In this document: positions 45,322-56,560 of the stretch, piece after piece
How positions within the stretch are numbered: position 1 is the stretch's first letter
Layout of the letters: every line of letters begins with the position of its first letter
Assembly (NCBI GenBank): GCA_025890175.1
Contig: JANPYM010000001.1
Coordinates: 213,187 to 277,186 of the forward strand
DNA length: 64,000 nt
Origin: Ciborinia camelliae
Lineage: Eukaryota > Ascomycota > Leotiomycetes > Helotiales > Sclerotiniaceae
Direction: 5' to 3'
Position numbers and translations under genes: made by a program
Notes under the pieces: model-generated
Seen by the model: the letters and a program-made list of their open reading frames with translations, nothing else
Told to the model about the DNA's origin: nothing
The model's database searches: none

Positions 45322-46821
45322 ATGCTTTTTAAATATTTCTTCGCGCCGGCTCTGGTTGCTTTTGATGTGGTTTATGCTCAACGTCCTATGGATATTAGTA
45401 TTTGTGACTACTATACTCCTAGGACCACCGGGTTCGAGTATACTAATACGCCTCTCGGAAATAACACTTCAATGGACCAAAAAGCTTTTTTAAGAGTACT
45501 CATCAAGACTGCCCTTTTGGGTAACAGTAAGTCTTTCATTTCCATTTCCCAATTGATTTCACCCATTGACCTTTCTGCAGTCCCCCAAAACCTTGCACCA
45601 ACCTTCGGCGTCCACGTTCCTGGTATCATCAACCCTGGATTCTACAATGGTATCAAAGTCAATTTGTTACCATATTTCAATGGTGACCTCGAGTCCACAA
45701 ATAGAGGTGGCAAGCCGGTATCTGTCAACTTCCTGGACGATGGTCCCAATGAACAGTAAGAACTCAAAATGATTGATATAACACAACGCTAACTACAGTA
45801 GCCTCCTTATGACCCATCTCTACCAGTACTTTGCTGTGTTATTTGAATGCTCCCGGCGAGGCGGTCCTATCTTGATGAGGTATAATGGTTCTGACTCACA
45901 ATACAACGTTCACAAGTGAGTGCAACCTTTTATTGTTTGCTCAAGTCAATGAATTTCCAACCTTATTCCTGAATTTCCAACTTCACCATGAACAATACAA
46001 AGTTCAGATCTCAAACATCCGGATTTATTTCTAACAACTATAGGTTCATGGACCTTTCCGACGCCGAAGTCAACTACTTTATCGAACAAATTGCACTATC
46101 TGCTGAAAATATCGGTGTTGATACCTCAGATATCATGATTATCCGATATAAACTCAAACAATTATTCGGTCATCGTTGTTCGCCACCCACAACTGTTCTT
46201 CCCTATGAAGGACCTCAGTTGCAATCCATATGCACAGACAACACATGTCCTCTTGCACCAAACAGTACATGCGCCTTATATGACCAAAGCATCTCCAAGC
46301 CTGTGACTCCTGGATACTATGATGCCAATTCTAGTTGCAAATCAGGTTGTAAATGTTGTGGGGATTGTCAGTGTTCAGGAAGCAAATCAAATGCCGCACC
46401 TTCAACTTCTGGTTCTGGGGGTTGCAATTGTTCTGAGGGTTGTAAGTGTTCTGGGGCCTGTAAGTGTTTAGGCGCTTGTCAGTGTTCAGCAAACAAACCA
46501 AACGCCACACATTCAACGTCTGGTTCTGGGGGTTGCAATTGTTCTGAGGGCTGTAAGTGTTCTGGGGCCTGTAAGTGTTTAGGCGCTTGTGAGTGTTCAG
46601 GAAGCAAGACAAATGGCACAACTTCAATATCTGTTTCAGGAGTTGGCTCTGGATCCGGAAGCAAAACAAATGACACAACTCCAATTCATGGTTCCGGCGC
46701 TGGCTCTGGATCTGGAAGCAATATCACCATTTCCAAAACCCCTCAAGTCACTGCTGGTGCAGCGACAATTAATTTGAGCTTTATGGCCATCGCAGGTGGT
46801 CTTGCTGCTTTCTTCTTGTAG
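45322..46821 (+). CDS. secreted, probably GPI-anchored protein with metallothionein-like Cys repeats
   Basis: Four exons: 45322-45526, 45581-45755, 45799-45915 and 46044-46821. The introns are 54, 43 and 128 nt with GTAAGT, GTAAGA and GTGAGT donors; the CDS of 1275 nt encodes 424 aa. A signal peptide ends near residue 19 (LVAFDVVYA, then QRP). Residues about 20-245 form a globular domain with segments such as VPGIINPGFYNGIKVNLLPY and RGGKPVSVNFLDDGP, which I recall only from uncharacterised ascomycete secreted proteins. From about residue 263 come Cys-rich units (CKCCGDCQC, then two 37-aa repeats with CNCSEGCKCSGACKC), a pattern like metallothioneins. A Ser/Gly/Thr-rich spacer and a hydrophobic C-terminus (INLSFMAIAGGLAAFFL) suggest a GPI anchor. 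Likely wall- or membrane-attached; metal binding is inference. Confidence 0.85.
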
Positions 46822-47165
46822 AAGGTCAGGTATACAAACAAATTGTTGGAGTCTATTACATCTATTCTCATTGTTGACAATGGATGTGGATGATTGTTAC
46901 TTGATGAGAAGATACAGGGAAATTGTGGGTAATCTCTTTGTTTTTTTGTGGTTCATATTGTATGTGGCGTCTTCTTCATCGATGACATGTCATAGCGCTT
47001 AGAACTTTGTTACTTTTCGGAGTACTAGCGTTTGGATTCAAGGCAAAGATGGAAGGGAAGGGAAGGAAGGGAAGGGAAGGGAAAGGAAAAGGAGTCTACT
47101 TGATGGTTTTCTGGTTTTCTGATTTTCTGGTTTGCTGGATGGGTATATTCATTCGATGGTTGGCT

Positions 47166-47196
<31 letters not shown>

Positions 47197-48876
47197 AATC
47201 ATTAATTCTTGAAGGGTATTTTTTATGGTTTAAGGATGGATGGATGGATGGATGGATGGGGAAAAGAAAAATGGGTTATAAGGTAGTTAGTTTACTTGTA
47301 ATAATATCCGTACTGTGGTTTTTCAAGATTTGAAGATTGGGGATTGAAGATTGAAGATTGAAGTTTGAAGATGTGTTTTTGTGTGTGATGTGACTGATGA
47401 CTGTGTGATGGTGATGGTGATGAGTGATTTTATTCAAGTCATTCATAATTGCTCTGCTACTGACATTGGAATGACATTGGAATGAGATGAGATGCGAGGG
47501 AATGGAATGGAATGGAAAATTTCTGTATCCGTATCCGCAGCTTGAAGTTGAAATTGAGAGTTGAGAGTTGAGAGTTGAGGGGAAATAATGAATACTTAAA
47601 ATTTTGGAAGTTGGAAGTTGGATGTGGGATGTTGGAAAAAGGGAAGGGAAAAGGGAAAGGAGGGGTGGATGGTGTAGAGGAGTGGATTGGTGAATAGGTG
47701 TAGGGGGGTGTAGGGGGTGTAGGGGGTGGATGGGTGGATGGGTGGATGGGGGTGTAGGTAGGGGGGTGTTGGAAAGGGGGAAGGGAAAGGGAAAGGGAAA
47801 GGGAAAGGGAAAGGGAAAGGGAAAGGGAAAGGGAAAGGGAAAGGAAAAGGAAAGGTAGAAAAGGTAAGTAAGTGGCTATAGATATAGGTATAGGTATTGG
47901 TATAGATATAGATAGGTACTCGAGATGGCCATTATGTGTATAGTGAGTGCTAGCTACTTAAGATGGATAGGTACTCTAGCTACTCTAGGTACTTTAGGTA
48001 CTCTAGCTACTCTAGCTACTCTAGGTAGAGAGATGGGTATAGGTATAGGTATACGGATTTCATCTCATCTCATTTTATCTCAATGTTATATTATATTATA
48101 TTATACTATCTAGGTTGGTTGGTTGGTTGGTAGATAGGTGTAAGTGTAGATGGTTGGTAGGTAGGTAGGGGGGTGTAGGGGGGTGTAGGGGGGGTGGATG
48201 GTGGATGGTTGGTTGGTAGGTAGGTAGGTAGGTAGGTAATGTAGGGAGTGTAGGTGGATGCTAGGTAGGTAGGTGGTGGTGTAGGTAGGTGGTGGATGGG
48301 GTGTAAGTGGTGTAGGTGGTGGATGCTAGGTGGTGGATTGATAAGGGGGGGGGGGGTTGGATTAATAGGGTGAAAGAGAAAGAGAGAGCAAAAGAGCAAC
48401 AGGACAAAAGAGCAAAAGAGTATGGGAGGTTTGAAATAACATCAATATCAACATCAACATCAACATTATTACAAATAGAAATCAATTGGTACCCACCCAC
48501 CCATACATCCAGTAAGTACCTACCTACCTAAGTAAATAAGTAAATATCTTTTTAACCTTTCATTCTTTTTGTTCTTTTCCTTTTCCTGGCACCCAGTGGT
48601 TGGTTTCCCAATTTCTTGATTGGTTCGTTCATACCTATCATTTAATTTTAATAAATGTGCTAGCTAAAATCGCTCATTTGCTCACTCGCCTACTCACTCG
48701 CTTAATGCTTAATTCCCAATGTATGTTGTGTTGAAACCGCCAACCATCCACCCACCACCCACCAACCCCTATCACTCATGGAAAATACTACTTAGGACTA
48801 CCTACTAGGTATATCAAATCAAGGAATGATAAATTCCTCGATTCCTCAAATCCTCACTTCCTCCCATCCCTTCACT
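46822..48876. other. 2-kb G-rich low-complexity intergenic region
   Basis: Dominated by simple repeats: GGAAGG near 47050, GGCT near 47170-47195, GGAT near 47232-47260, GGGAAA (47778-47845), CTACTCTAGGTA units (47970-48025), GGTA and GGGGTGTAG units (48140-48300) and a run of ten or more Gs near 48345. No gene is supported. Confidence 0.8.
47778..47845. repeat. GGGAAA hexanucleotide repeat
   Basis: About eleven copies of GGGAAA, a purine-only tract. Confidence 0.95.
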
Positions 48877-50221
48877 TCAACCCCTCGTAGCAAACTCAAC
48901 AATATATTTCGCCAATTTCTCCGCGCCATCCAAAGAAATCGAGTTATAATTACTAGCACGAATACCACCGACACTTCGATGACCCTTGAGACCCGTGAGA
49001 CCTCTTTCGACGGCCCCGGCTAAGAATGCTTTTTCGGCTTCTGCGATATTTTCAGAGGTCGTGACGCGGAAACAAATGTTCATTCTTGAGCGGGCCGATA
49101 CGTCGGGCACGACTTTGTAAGCGGTGGGGTGAGCATCGAGGGCCGAGTAAATGAGGTTGGATTTTTGGTTGGAGATGGTTTCTTGACCGTCGATTCCATT
49201 GGGGTAGGTGGCGATGAGTTTTTGAAGGACTTGCCCGGCAATGTAGACACTGGGTGAGAATGGTTAGTATTGTTTGGTGATTGAGAGTGGTGTGAACTTA
49301 CTCAAAGATGCTTAGGGTATTGTAAAGACTGTTGTTCTTGGCGATGGTTTCGTATGAGAGTACGATTGGACCAATTGGTAAACCAAGCTTTCTCAATAAA
49401 GTTGGGGCGGGTGTAGCAACGACTGGAGGGAGTAGATTCTTCTTGATGATGACAACGGTGATTCCGGTACATCCCAAGTTCTTTTGAGCACCGAAAAATA
49501 TGACGGAGAAATTCTTAACGGGTATCCGCCTCGAGAGGATATTCGAGGACATATCTGCGACAACAATTGGCTCATCATCTTCGCCGGTTGGTTCTAAAAC
49601 TTTTGGGAAACCAGGGAACTCGACTCCATCAACGGTTTCGTTATCGCAATAATATACCATGGCTGGATTCTTAGAAAGTTTCCAATCCTTTTCCTCTGGT
49701 ATTTTCCCAAATTTGCCATCATTAGACTTTCTACCATCTGCGACAATGTTCACAAATTCGGAACCAACCAATCTAGCTGCTTCTTGACTAGCCTTCAATG
49801 ACCATGAACCCGTAACCAAATAATCAATCTTGAGCTCTTCATCCACGGCCTTCTGTAACTCTTTAACAAGAGCATCTTCTGGAATTTTATCCGATGAGAT
49901 ACCCAAGCCCTTCAAAATCTTTTGTTTTCTCTTCTCAACCCAAACTCCAACCAAATTGTATACTGTCGCCGAAAACTCTCCACTGCCACCACCTTGCATA
50001 AACAGTACCTCGTAATCATCTGGTATATCCAAGTATTTTGCTAGATCGGCCTTTGCGGTATTCAGAACATTGGCAGCAATTTCGGATCGATGTGAGTGCT
50101 CTGCCAAACCGAGACCTGTGCCATTGTAATCTACGAGAGCTGCAGCTGCGGTTTCTAAAACGTCGGTTGGGAGGAGGGCAGGACCTGCACCGAAATAGGT
50201 GATTTCTGAGCGAGAAGGCAT
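48877..50221 (-). CDS. ser1: phosphoserine aminotransferase
   Basis: Two exons, 50221-49302 and 49249-48877, with a 52-nt intron (GTAAGT donor, CTAAC branch, CCCAG acceptor) encode 430 aa, typical length. Family features are clear: FGAGPALLPTDVLE near the N-terminus, FMQGGGSGEFSA for cofactor phosphate contact, VADMSSNILSR, and FFGAQKNLGCTG carrying the lysine that forms the Schiff base with pyridoxal phosphate. The C-terminal exon has RSRMNICFRV and KGHRSVGGIRASNYN for substrate binding. The enzyme converts 3-phosphohydroxypyruvate and glutamate to O-phosphoserine and 2-oxoglutarate, the second step of serine synthesis, in the cytosol. It is transcribed divergently from the SDR-like gene at 50818, and a TGAGTCA site lies 327 bp upstream. 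Confidence 0.96.
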
Positions 50222-50547
50222 TCTTTCGAGGAGAAGAGGTCCGGTTGTTAAAGTTTGGAGCTTGGAGAGAATCCTATGTGGTGGTTCTAGAGAAACACGT
50301 CAGAAAACATTCGAGTGTAACAATTGATAATGATAATGATAATGTATGTTTCAATGCCGGTTCCGGATTTGGAATTGCGGTGTCAATTGAAAATGAATTT
50401 GATGCTATTCACATTCAATTGAAGAACAAACCAACCAAATGGGTAGATTAATTGTCTTTCACTACTTACATCGACTTAATTGTGAAGTTTGATCGTATGC
50501 GGTTTGAAAGTGGTGATGTTTTCCGAAGAATCAATTGATTGAGCGAG

Positions 50548-50554
50548 TGAGTCA
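50548..50554. promoter_or_regulatory. candidate Gcn4/CpcA binding site (TGAGTCA)
   Basis: TGAGTCA, the reverse complement of TGACTCA, is the consensus for the bZIP activator of amino-acid starvation (Gcn4 in yeast, CPC1/CpcA in filamentous fungi). It lies 327 bp upstream of the phosphoserine aminotransferase ATG. Seen: the site. Inferred: function. Confidence 0.45.
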
Positions 50555-50654
50555 GGAAGAAAGAAATCGTGTAACTTTACCCCGGATTTCCTGATTCGTC
50601 AAGTGGGATGTTTAGCGTCCAAATTACTCGTACCCCTGTCATCGCGCATAGCTT

Positions 50655-50660
50655 CACGTG
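50655..50660. promoter_or_regulatory. E-box CACGTG
   Basis: A CACGTG palindrome in the divergent promoter, recognised by bHLH factors such as Cbf1 in fungi. Six-base sites occur by chance, so this is weak. Confidence 0.25.
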
Positions 50661-50817
50661 AGCCGCCTTCTATCCATCACATCACCTCATGTCATCCATC
50701 ATGACCTTCACTTCCTCATCAAAAACTTGCAGGACATCACTCAAAACAAACCTCGCTATGGTAATTAATAATTTTTAAAATTTACATATATTTTCTGAAC
50801 ATCAGTACAATTTCGCA

Positions 50818-52211
50818 ATGGAACGAAAGAATTCAAATTCAGAGGCTGGTTCTTCAAATAATCCTTCGAAAGTACCTATTGAATCATTTCGTACGTATTT
50901 TGACAATTCTTTACCTACAAAGATTTCTTGGCTGATGTATGGATAGCTGCTCATAATTCACCTCGAGTTTGGTTCTTGACATCCGCTCTATCCCCATTAT
51001 CTGTACGCTTAATTAGACTTCTTCTCAAGCATGGCGATTATGTAGCTGCCGGTCTACCGCCAAAAGAAACGATAGATGATGAAAGAAGTGCTGAATATAA
51101 GGAACTCATCATCGACTGTAATAGTGGAAAATCTCAATATGAAGGTTGGAAGGAGAGAATTCGTGGAATCAAATGTGACCCAAGGTGAAACATTATGTTG
51201 TCCTAAGATAAGATGAGTTTGTATTGATCTTTCGAAAGGGCCAAATCACAATGTGGAGCAGCTATTGCAGAAGCCATTCAAGTATTCGGTCGGATAGATA
51301 TTCTTTTGTGCTGCACAACTGAAGGTATTTGACATTCCAATTCCTCGCCAAAATTCCATACTGATACCATTGTAGCTGTTGTCGGAACGGTAGAGGAGCT
51401 TTCAACTTGTCGGGCAACTCAAAGTCTCGTTCGTGATCAATTCGAAGCCATCTACTTCAATCAAATCAACTTTATTAAATCCGTTTTACCACATCTTCGG
51501 GGAAAACTCGATGGTCATATCATAGTTCTTACTGGAATCTCAGGTCACATAGGAACACCTGGAATGTCAATGTACTGTGCTGCGACCTGGGCTCTGGAAG
51601 GATTTTGTGATTCCCTGACTTATGAGATTGCTCCATTCAATATCAGATTGACCATTGTTCAACCCAATAAAGAGGTTACACTTCTAACAAACAGAATTAC
51701 TTTCGCCCCAGAATTACCCCAATATGAACATAAAAACAACCCAGCTCCAGGAATGAGGAACATCTTGACGAATGTTCTAAACATGCATCCAGATACAAAG
51801 CTAGAACCACAAAACGATAAATCTTCCGAGGGTATCATTGAGTCGAGGTTTCCCATTCTATCTAGCGAATCAAGAGATAATTTGGTGATGGAAACTGTCC
51901 ATGCCTTGACCGCAATTGGAGGTCATCTAAACCCCCCATCAAGACATATTGTAGGTCATGAGGGGATAGCTTCTGTTACAGAAAAGCTTAATACAGTCAC
52001 TGAAGAGATGGAAGATTTTGTGGAAGTTAGTTGTGCAGTGGACATCTACACCAAAAGTGAAGTTAGGCGGGCAGCATTAGCCGAACCAAGATCCCAGCGA
52101 AATCGCAGTGGCAGTACTGAGATGCGGGACTCATATGATGAAAGTAAGAACCCTGAGAGCAAAGAGAAAATTCCAGGAAGAAAGTCGAAGAATGGATTCA
52201 CATGCTCCTGA
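50818..52211 (+). CDS. SDR-fold protein lacking the catalytic lysine
   Basis: Four exons: 50818-50890, 50947-51184, 51239-51324 and 51376-52211. Introns are 56, 54 and 51 nt; the CDS of 1233 nt encodes 410 aa. The core follows a short-chain dehydrogenase: VWFLTSALSPLS at the dinucleotide site, FGRIDILLCCTTE for strand 4, LPHLRGKLDGHIIVLTGISG, and MYCAATWALEGF at the active site. In active enzymes the last reads YxxxK; here Tyr199 is followed by CAAT, so Lys is replaced by Thr203. The glycine-rich TGxxxGxG loop is also lost (TSALSPLS). The C-terminal ~60 residues are charged and disordered. A non-catalytic, perhaps ligand-sensing role is plausible; reaction and substrate are unknown. It is divergent from the serine-pathway gene. 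Confidence 0.85.
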
Positions 52212-52825
52212 CAATCATGGAGAGGAATTCGTGGAGAAACCCTCCTCGGAAAAAAGAAACGGATACTAATTGATTGTTCATTCAGATTGAAAGCAAAGCT
52301 TACCCTACTATAACAGTATTTTATATAATAATTTCCCTGTAAGTAATCATTCACATTAATACGCGTGTTAATTAATCACTAAACTGCATGGTAATAGATA
52401 ATATTCGAATTTTTTTAAGTCATATTTTTATTTATTTATTTATTATTATTGGGATTGGGATTAGGGGAAAGGGGGGAAGCTAGAAAAGAAAGTTGTTATC
52501 AATTTAACCATCATCTTACCCGTTTAATCCGTCTTTTGTTCCTTTTTTTTATTATAAAGATTTTTTAGATTCTTATTGGGTGTAAGGAAAAGGGGAAAGC
52601 TACAAAAGGAAAGTTGTGTGTGTGTGTTGTTTACCCGCCTTCTCTACTCTATTTTTACCTCACTTTTTAAGAAGTTTTGGGGTATTTATTGAGGATTGGG
52701 GGAAAGGGTGAAGAAGCTACAAAAGAAGTGTGTGGTGTCAATTTACCATCTTACTTTTTTAGGTACTTCTTGGCATTGGGGAGGAAAGGGGGAAAGCTAC
52801 AAAGGATTTCGAGTGTTGGCATCAA
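52212..52825. repeat. degenerate tandem repeats of about 80-120 bp between convergent genes
   Basis: The anchor AAGCTACAAAAG (first copy AAGCTAGAAAAG) recurs at 52477, 52597, 52714 and 52794. Each copy is preceded by GGGG/GGAAAGG sequence and followed by related AAGTTGT...ATCAATTTA(C)C sequence. The last copy runs into the stop of the minus-strand gene at 52826. Confidence 0.75.
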
Positions 52826-53755
52826 TTAAAATTGAATCTCGAACCCGTTCTTCTTTCTCTTTACTGCTTTGGCTTGCTGACCAGCAATGACAAAGCCCTC
52901 TTCCGCCGACTGTTGGAGATCCTCCACGAAGATTCTCATCTGTTTCATATTACAGGCCTCAATCAATTTCTTCTCAACATCCTTGATGTCTCTCTTGATG
53001 ACCTGCTCCTGTCTCTCCGCCTTACGCTTCTCATCACCCAACGATCGCATGCGCGTCGTGTGGGAGTCGACTCGCGCCTCCTCCCACTTCATCTCATCCA
53101 CGATGGCGCGGATCTGAGCGTGCTGCACGACGGCGTCTCGCTCCCGAGCCCCCAATCTCATGGTGAGCTTGTGGATCTCTTCATCTTCCTTGATGCGCTC
53201 TTCGAGATCGCTGATGGAGCTCTTGAGCTGCTTTTCCGTGTCGGCGTCGAATGTCGGGAAGTTGGGGATGAGTGGCGTCGTGGTGTATGCGGTCTTGGCA
53301 TCGGGAGTGCACTCTTCCTCGGACTCGGGTGTGCTGGGGTATCGTTCCTCGTGGATCTCGTCGTCGGGATCTTGCATCGATTTTTCGATTTGTGCTTCGA
53401 TTTCGGGGGAGAGAGTCCGGGCGGGGTTGTGGATGCGAGGAGGCTTGCTGTGCTCGCTCTCGGAACCTGGACTTGTCTCTCCTCCGGATGGAACTCTGGA
53501 GTTGGGGATTAAGGGCAACTTAATGTGGGGCTTCATTTTGAAAATGATTTTTCGCGATGGTCGTTCCTCGTGGATTTCGTCTTCGGGATCTTGGAGCGAT
53601 TTTTCGATTTGTGCTTCGATTTCGGGGGAGAGCGTCCGGGCGGGGTTGCGGATGCGAGGAGGCTTGGTGTGCTCGGCCTCGGAACCTGGAGTTGTCTCTC
53701 CTCCGGATGGAACTCTGGAGTTGGGGATTAAGGGAAACTTGATGTGGCGCTTCAT
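52826..53755 (-). CDS. protein with duplicated 73-residue segment and coiled-coil C-terminus
   Basis: An uninterrupted 309-codon frame from the ATG at 53755. Residues 1-73 and 74-146 are close copies, sharing LPLIPNSRVPSGGET, NPARTLSPEIEAQIEKS and DEIHEER, with a period of 219 bp at DNA level. Just upstream of the ATG the same frame continues with LRKIISK, matching SRKIIFK at the end of repeat 1. The repeats therefore extend 5' of the chosen start, and an upstream exon or longer N-terminus is possible, although a stop lies about 35 codons upstream and no ATG intervenes. Residues about 165-295 are charged and helical (EERIKEDEEIHKLTMRL, ERQEQVIKRDIKDVEKKLIE), probably coiled coil. No family is recognised and no signal peptide is seen. 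Confidence 0.7.
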   Translation of the reverse strand: MKRHIKFPLIPNSRVPSGGETTPGSEAEHTKPPRIRNPARTLSPEIEAQIEKSLQDPEDEIHEERPSRKIIFKMKPHIKLPLIPNSRVPSGGETSPGSESEHSKPPRIHNPARTLSPEIEAQIEKSMQDPDDEIHEERYPSTPESEEECTPDAKTAYTTTPLIPNFPTFDADTEKQLKSSISDLEERIKEDEEIHKLTMRLGARERDAVVQHAQIRAIVDEMKWEEARVDSHTTRMRSLGDEKRKAERQEQVIKRDIKDVEKKLIEACNMKQMRIFVEDLQQSAEEGFVIAGQQAKAVKRKKNGFEIQF

Positions 53756-54569
53756 TTTGGAAATGATTTTTCGCAGTGGTTTTTGGATTTCTGTTGGTGG
53801 TGAAATCTGGATTTCGTCTTGTGAGTTTTTCCGTCTTTGGTTTCGCGTCGTGTGAAGTCAAAGATGGTTGTTACAAGAACTTTTGGTTTCTAAATGTAAA
53901 ATATAGATTGGGCTTCGTATTTGCGTGAACTTATACCTGTCATAATGCGATTGTTCAGGTGTTGTTATGGTGGTAGAGATAGAGGTCGTTTATTGTTTCT
54001 TGTTATGTTGACTTGTTCTATGTTTACTTGTTCTGTGGTCCTCTGTTCTCTGTCATCTGTCATCTGTCATCTGTCACGGTAAGGGGGTGAGAGTTCTTAA
54101 TATACAAGTAAAGAGATTGATTATTTATTATATATAATCTTGCGGTTTATATAAATCCACTCCGAGCTCTCCTCGCATATGGATTCCATATGAATCCCCA
54201 ACAAAATCCCACACCTACGAACCAGACCAACAAGTCCAAAATGAAAGCTTTATGATCCCAAATCTTTTCCGCTCTCGAACGTGATGATAGCTTTCGAAGC
54301 CATCCGCACCTTTCGGTTCTATCTTAACCCTTGTTTCCATAAACCTCGCACCCCATCTCCCAGGACCCGATTTCAATCAATCTCATCCCATATCGTCTGA
54401 CGATTCATCGTAGAATTGCCAACTACAGCCTCAGGACGTATGCTTCTCAACCACCCGAGCATCAACCTTATTGTTGGAATCACCATGGGTGATGGAAAAC
54501 AAATGTACTATAGTATGCAGTGTATTTGGCTCGAGTTCGAAAAACCATGCTACACATGGACTATAGAAG

Positions 54570-54880
54570 CCCGCTAGCGCATGCTAGCGCCGTAGGCACG
54601 TGATTTATCCAACACTTATATATTTTATGAATTATCATATACCTATTAACCGAAGAATCATAAAATCGTGCGTCCCGCTATATCTCGAAATCGATAATAT
54701 CTATCTCAAAATCGAAAGCCGAAAAGCGTCCATTAAATTAAAAAACATAAAAACGCTCAAAATAAAAACCCAAAATTCGAGATGTAAAGCCGGCAGCGAC
54801 AGCGAAGGCGAATTTAAATCGGAACTTGGGACATACCTAATTAGAAGCCAGGAACCTCGCTAGCTGCTAATAATAGATAT
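54570..54880. mobile_element. possible degenerate repeat insertion
   Basis: Begins with GCTAGCGCATGCTAGC and GGCACGTGATTTATCC and continues as AT-rich, CpG-containing sequence (GAAATCGATAAT, AAATCGAAAGCCG) unlike its flanks, ending near CCTCGCTAGC. It lies between two diverged direct repeats. No transposase frame was recognised; the element call is inference. Confidence 0.3.
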
Positions 54881-56526
54881 CCTAGCCCTGTGTTGGTCAC
54901 CATGAGCGCCGCTGGTGAGAGTTCTTGGTGTTGGGGTACAGAGATAGGTTGATTGTTTATTGTTTATATGGTATATGATTTTGAGGTTTATTTGTATAGG
55001 CACATTTGGAGCTCTAGGCGCTCGCTCCTTCTATAGTAATGGAATCCCTAACCATGGCCACGGGTGAAGAAAAAGAATATCTCGTCTTGGGACTGGGGAA
55101 TAATTAAAATTTACGGGTTTCGAGACGCGTGACGAGGATTTCGAATTTCGAATTTCCTTCATACATTCTCCTGAGTAGACATCGAAATCAATCACCATAG
55201 GTAGGTACCTAGGTACCCAGGATGAGATAGGTGATCAAAAGAACATACATTGTTATAACTCTCCTTCAAGTTATAAAAACAAGCGAAGGGATACAGTAAA
55301 AGTTAAAAGATACACCCGATCACTCCGAAGAAAGAAAGAATCGCAGCTTGCAAAACATATACCTACCTACCTATCGTAAAAGCAGCAAGCAAGCATCATG
55401 AAGTACCTACCTACTACTAGATATATATCCAAGGTAAAACTTCTATTCCCTTCTATTCCCTCCACGTTACGTAGGTATCCATATTGCAAGAGCAGATAAA
55501 TAAATAAATAAATCAATTAAAATAATAAATAACACGCCGGAAATCCCCACGCACGATAGATAGTTTGAACGTTTCCATTACCATAAAGAATAAAGAATGA
55601 TGAATAAAGAATAAAGAATGATGAAATGAAACCCGCCGGGGGTTTTATATAAAGTTATAAACACAACCCATCTATAAACGTAATCCATTCATTTATATAC
55701 GGACCGTCGCCTATCTAACACTCGGCATCAAAAACACAGAAACACATACGTACCAAGTATCTATCTAAATATATCGACGATACACACATCTCGGACGCGG
55801 GGACTGATACTGATACTGATACTGAACACTCGGAGTATCATTGTATTAAGCGCCAGCCAGGAACGAGGTGGGTGGGTAGGTAGCATGCGTACTGTATTGT
55901 ATATATTGTATATATTGTACATAGGTATATAGGTAGATAGGTATTTACCGATGATAGCGAAACTCGAGGGTTTTATTTCTAGAAGAGCGCGTGGGATTAT
56001 GGTATGGCACCAAGCTTAGCTTAGCTTGATGAGCGAGGGAGAGGCAGAGGGAGAGAAAACATGCGTGGGAAAATCCACTCGAAGAAATCATTTGATGCAT
56101 TAACATTGTGATTTCTGGGGATATATGATATATGATATATATACCGTGGATTGTGGATTGTGAAGATATATATATATACCTATATATTAGCGTATTTACA
56201 CGAATAATAATAATTATAATTTCAAACCCGTGGACATCTATCTACCTGCATTAAAGCCATTGAAGCCATTGAAGCCATGCCATTAAAGCCATTGAAGCTA
56301 TTAAAGCCATTAGGGCCATTGGGGCCTCAATGATCAGTATACAGACACTAACTATTACGCTATTATAAACTAATACCCAATCCCCAATCCCCTATATATT
56401 ATAAACTAACACCCAACACCCAATCCCCTAAATACAATAAAATCCATAAAGAACCTAACTAGCTAGCTAGCTGTACCTATCTAGGTAAGGTTGAATCAAT
56501 TAATATTTGATATTTGAAGAGCGGCG

Positions 56527-56560
<34 letters not shown>

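Larger units (their letters stand above)
50222..50817. other. 596-bp divergent intergenic region (probable shared promoter)
   Basis: Separates the starts of the phosphoserine aminotransferase (-) and SDR-like (+) genes. Contains GATAAT repeats (50325-50343), a TGAGTCA site and a CACGTG site. Confidence 0.6.

Noticed and set aside
50891..50922. 32-nt intron in the SDR-like gene ending at ACAAAG
   Set aside because: Too short for fungal splicing. The 56-nt alternative ending at GGATAG keeps frame and has a better branch site.
54520..54545. tRNA B-box-like GAGTTCGAAAA
   Set aside because: No matching A box, acceptor stem or anticodon arm is present around it.
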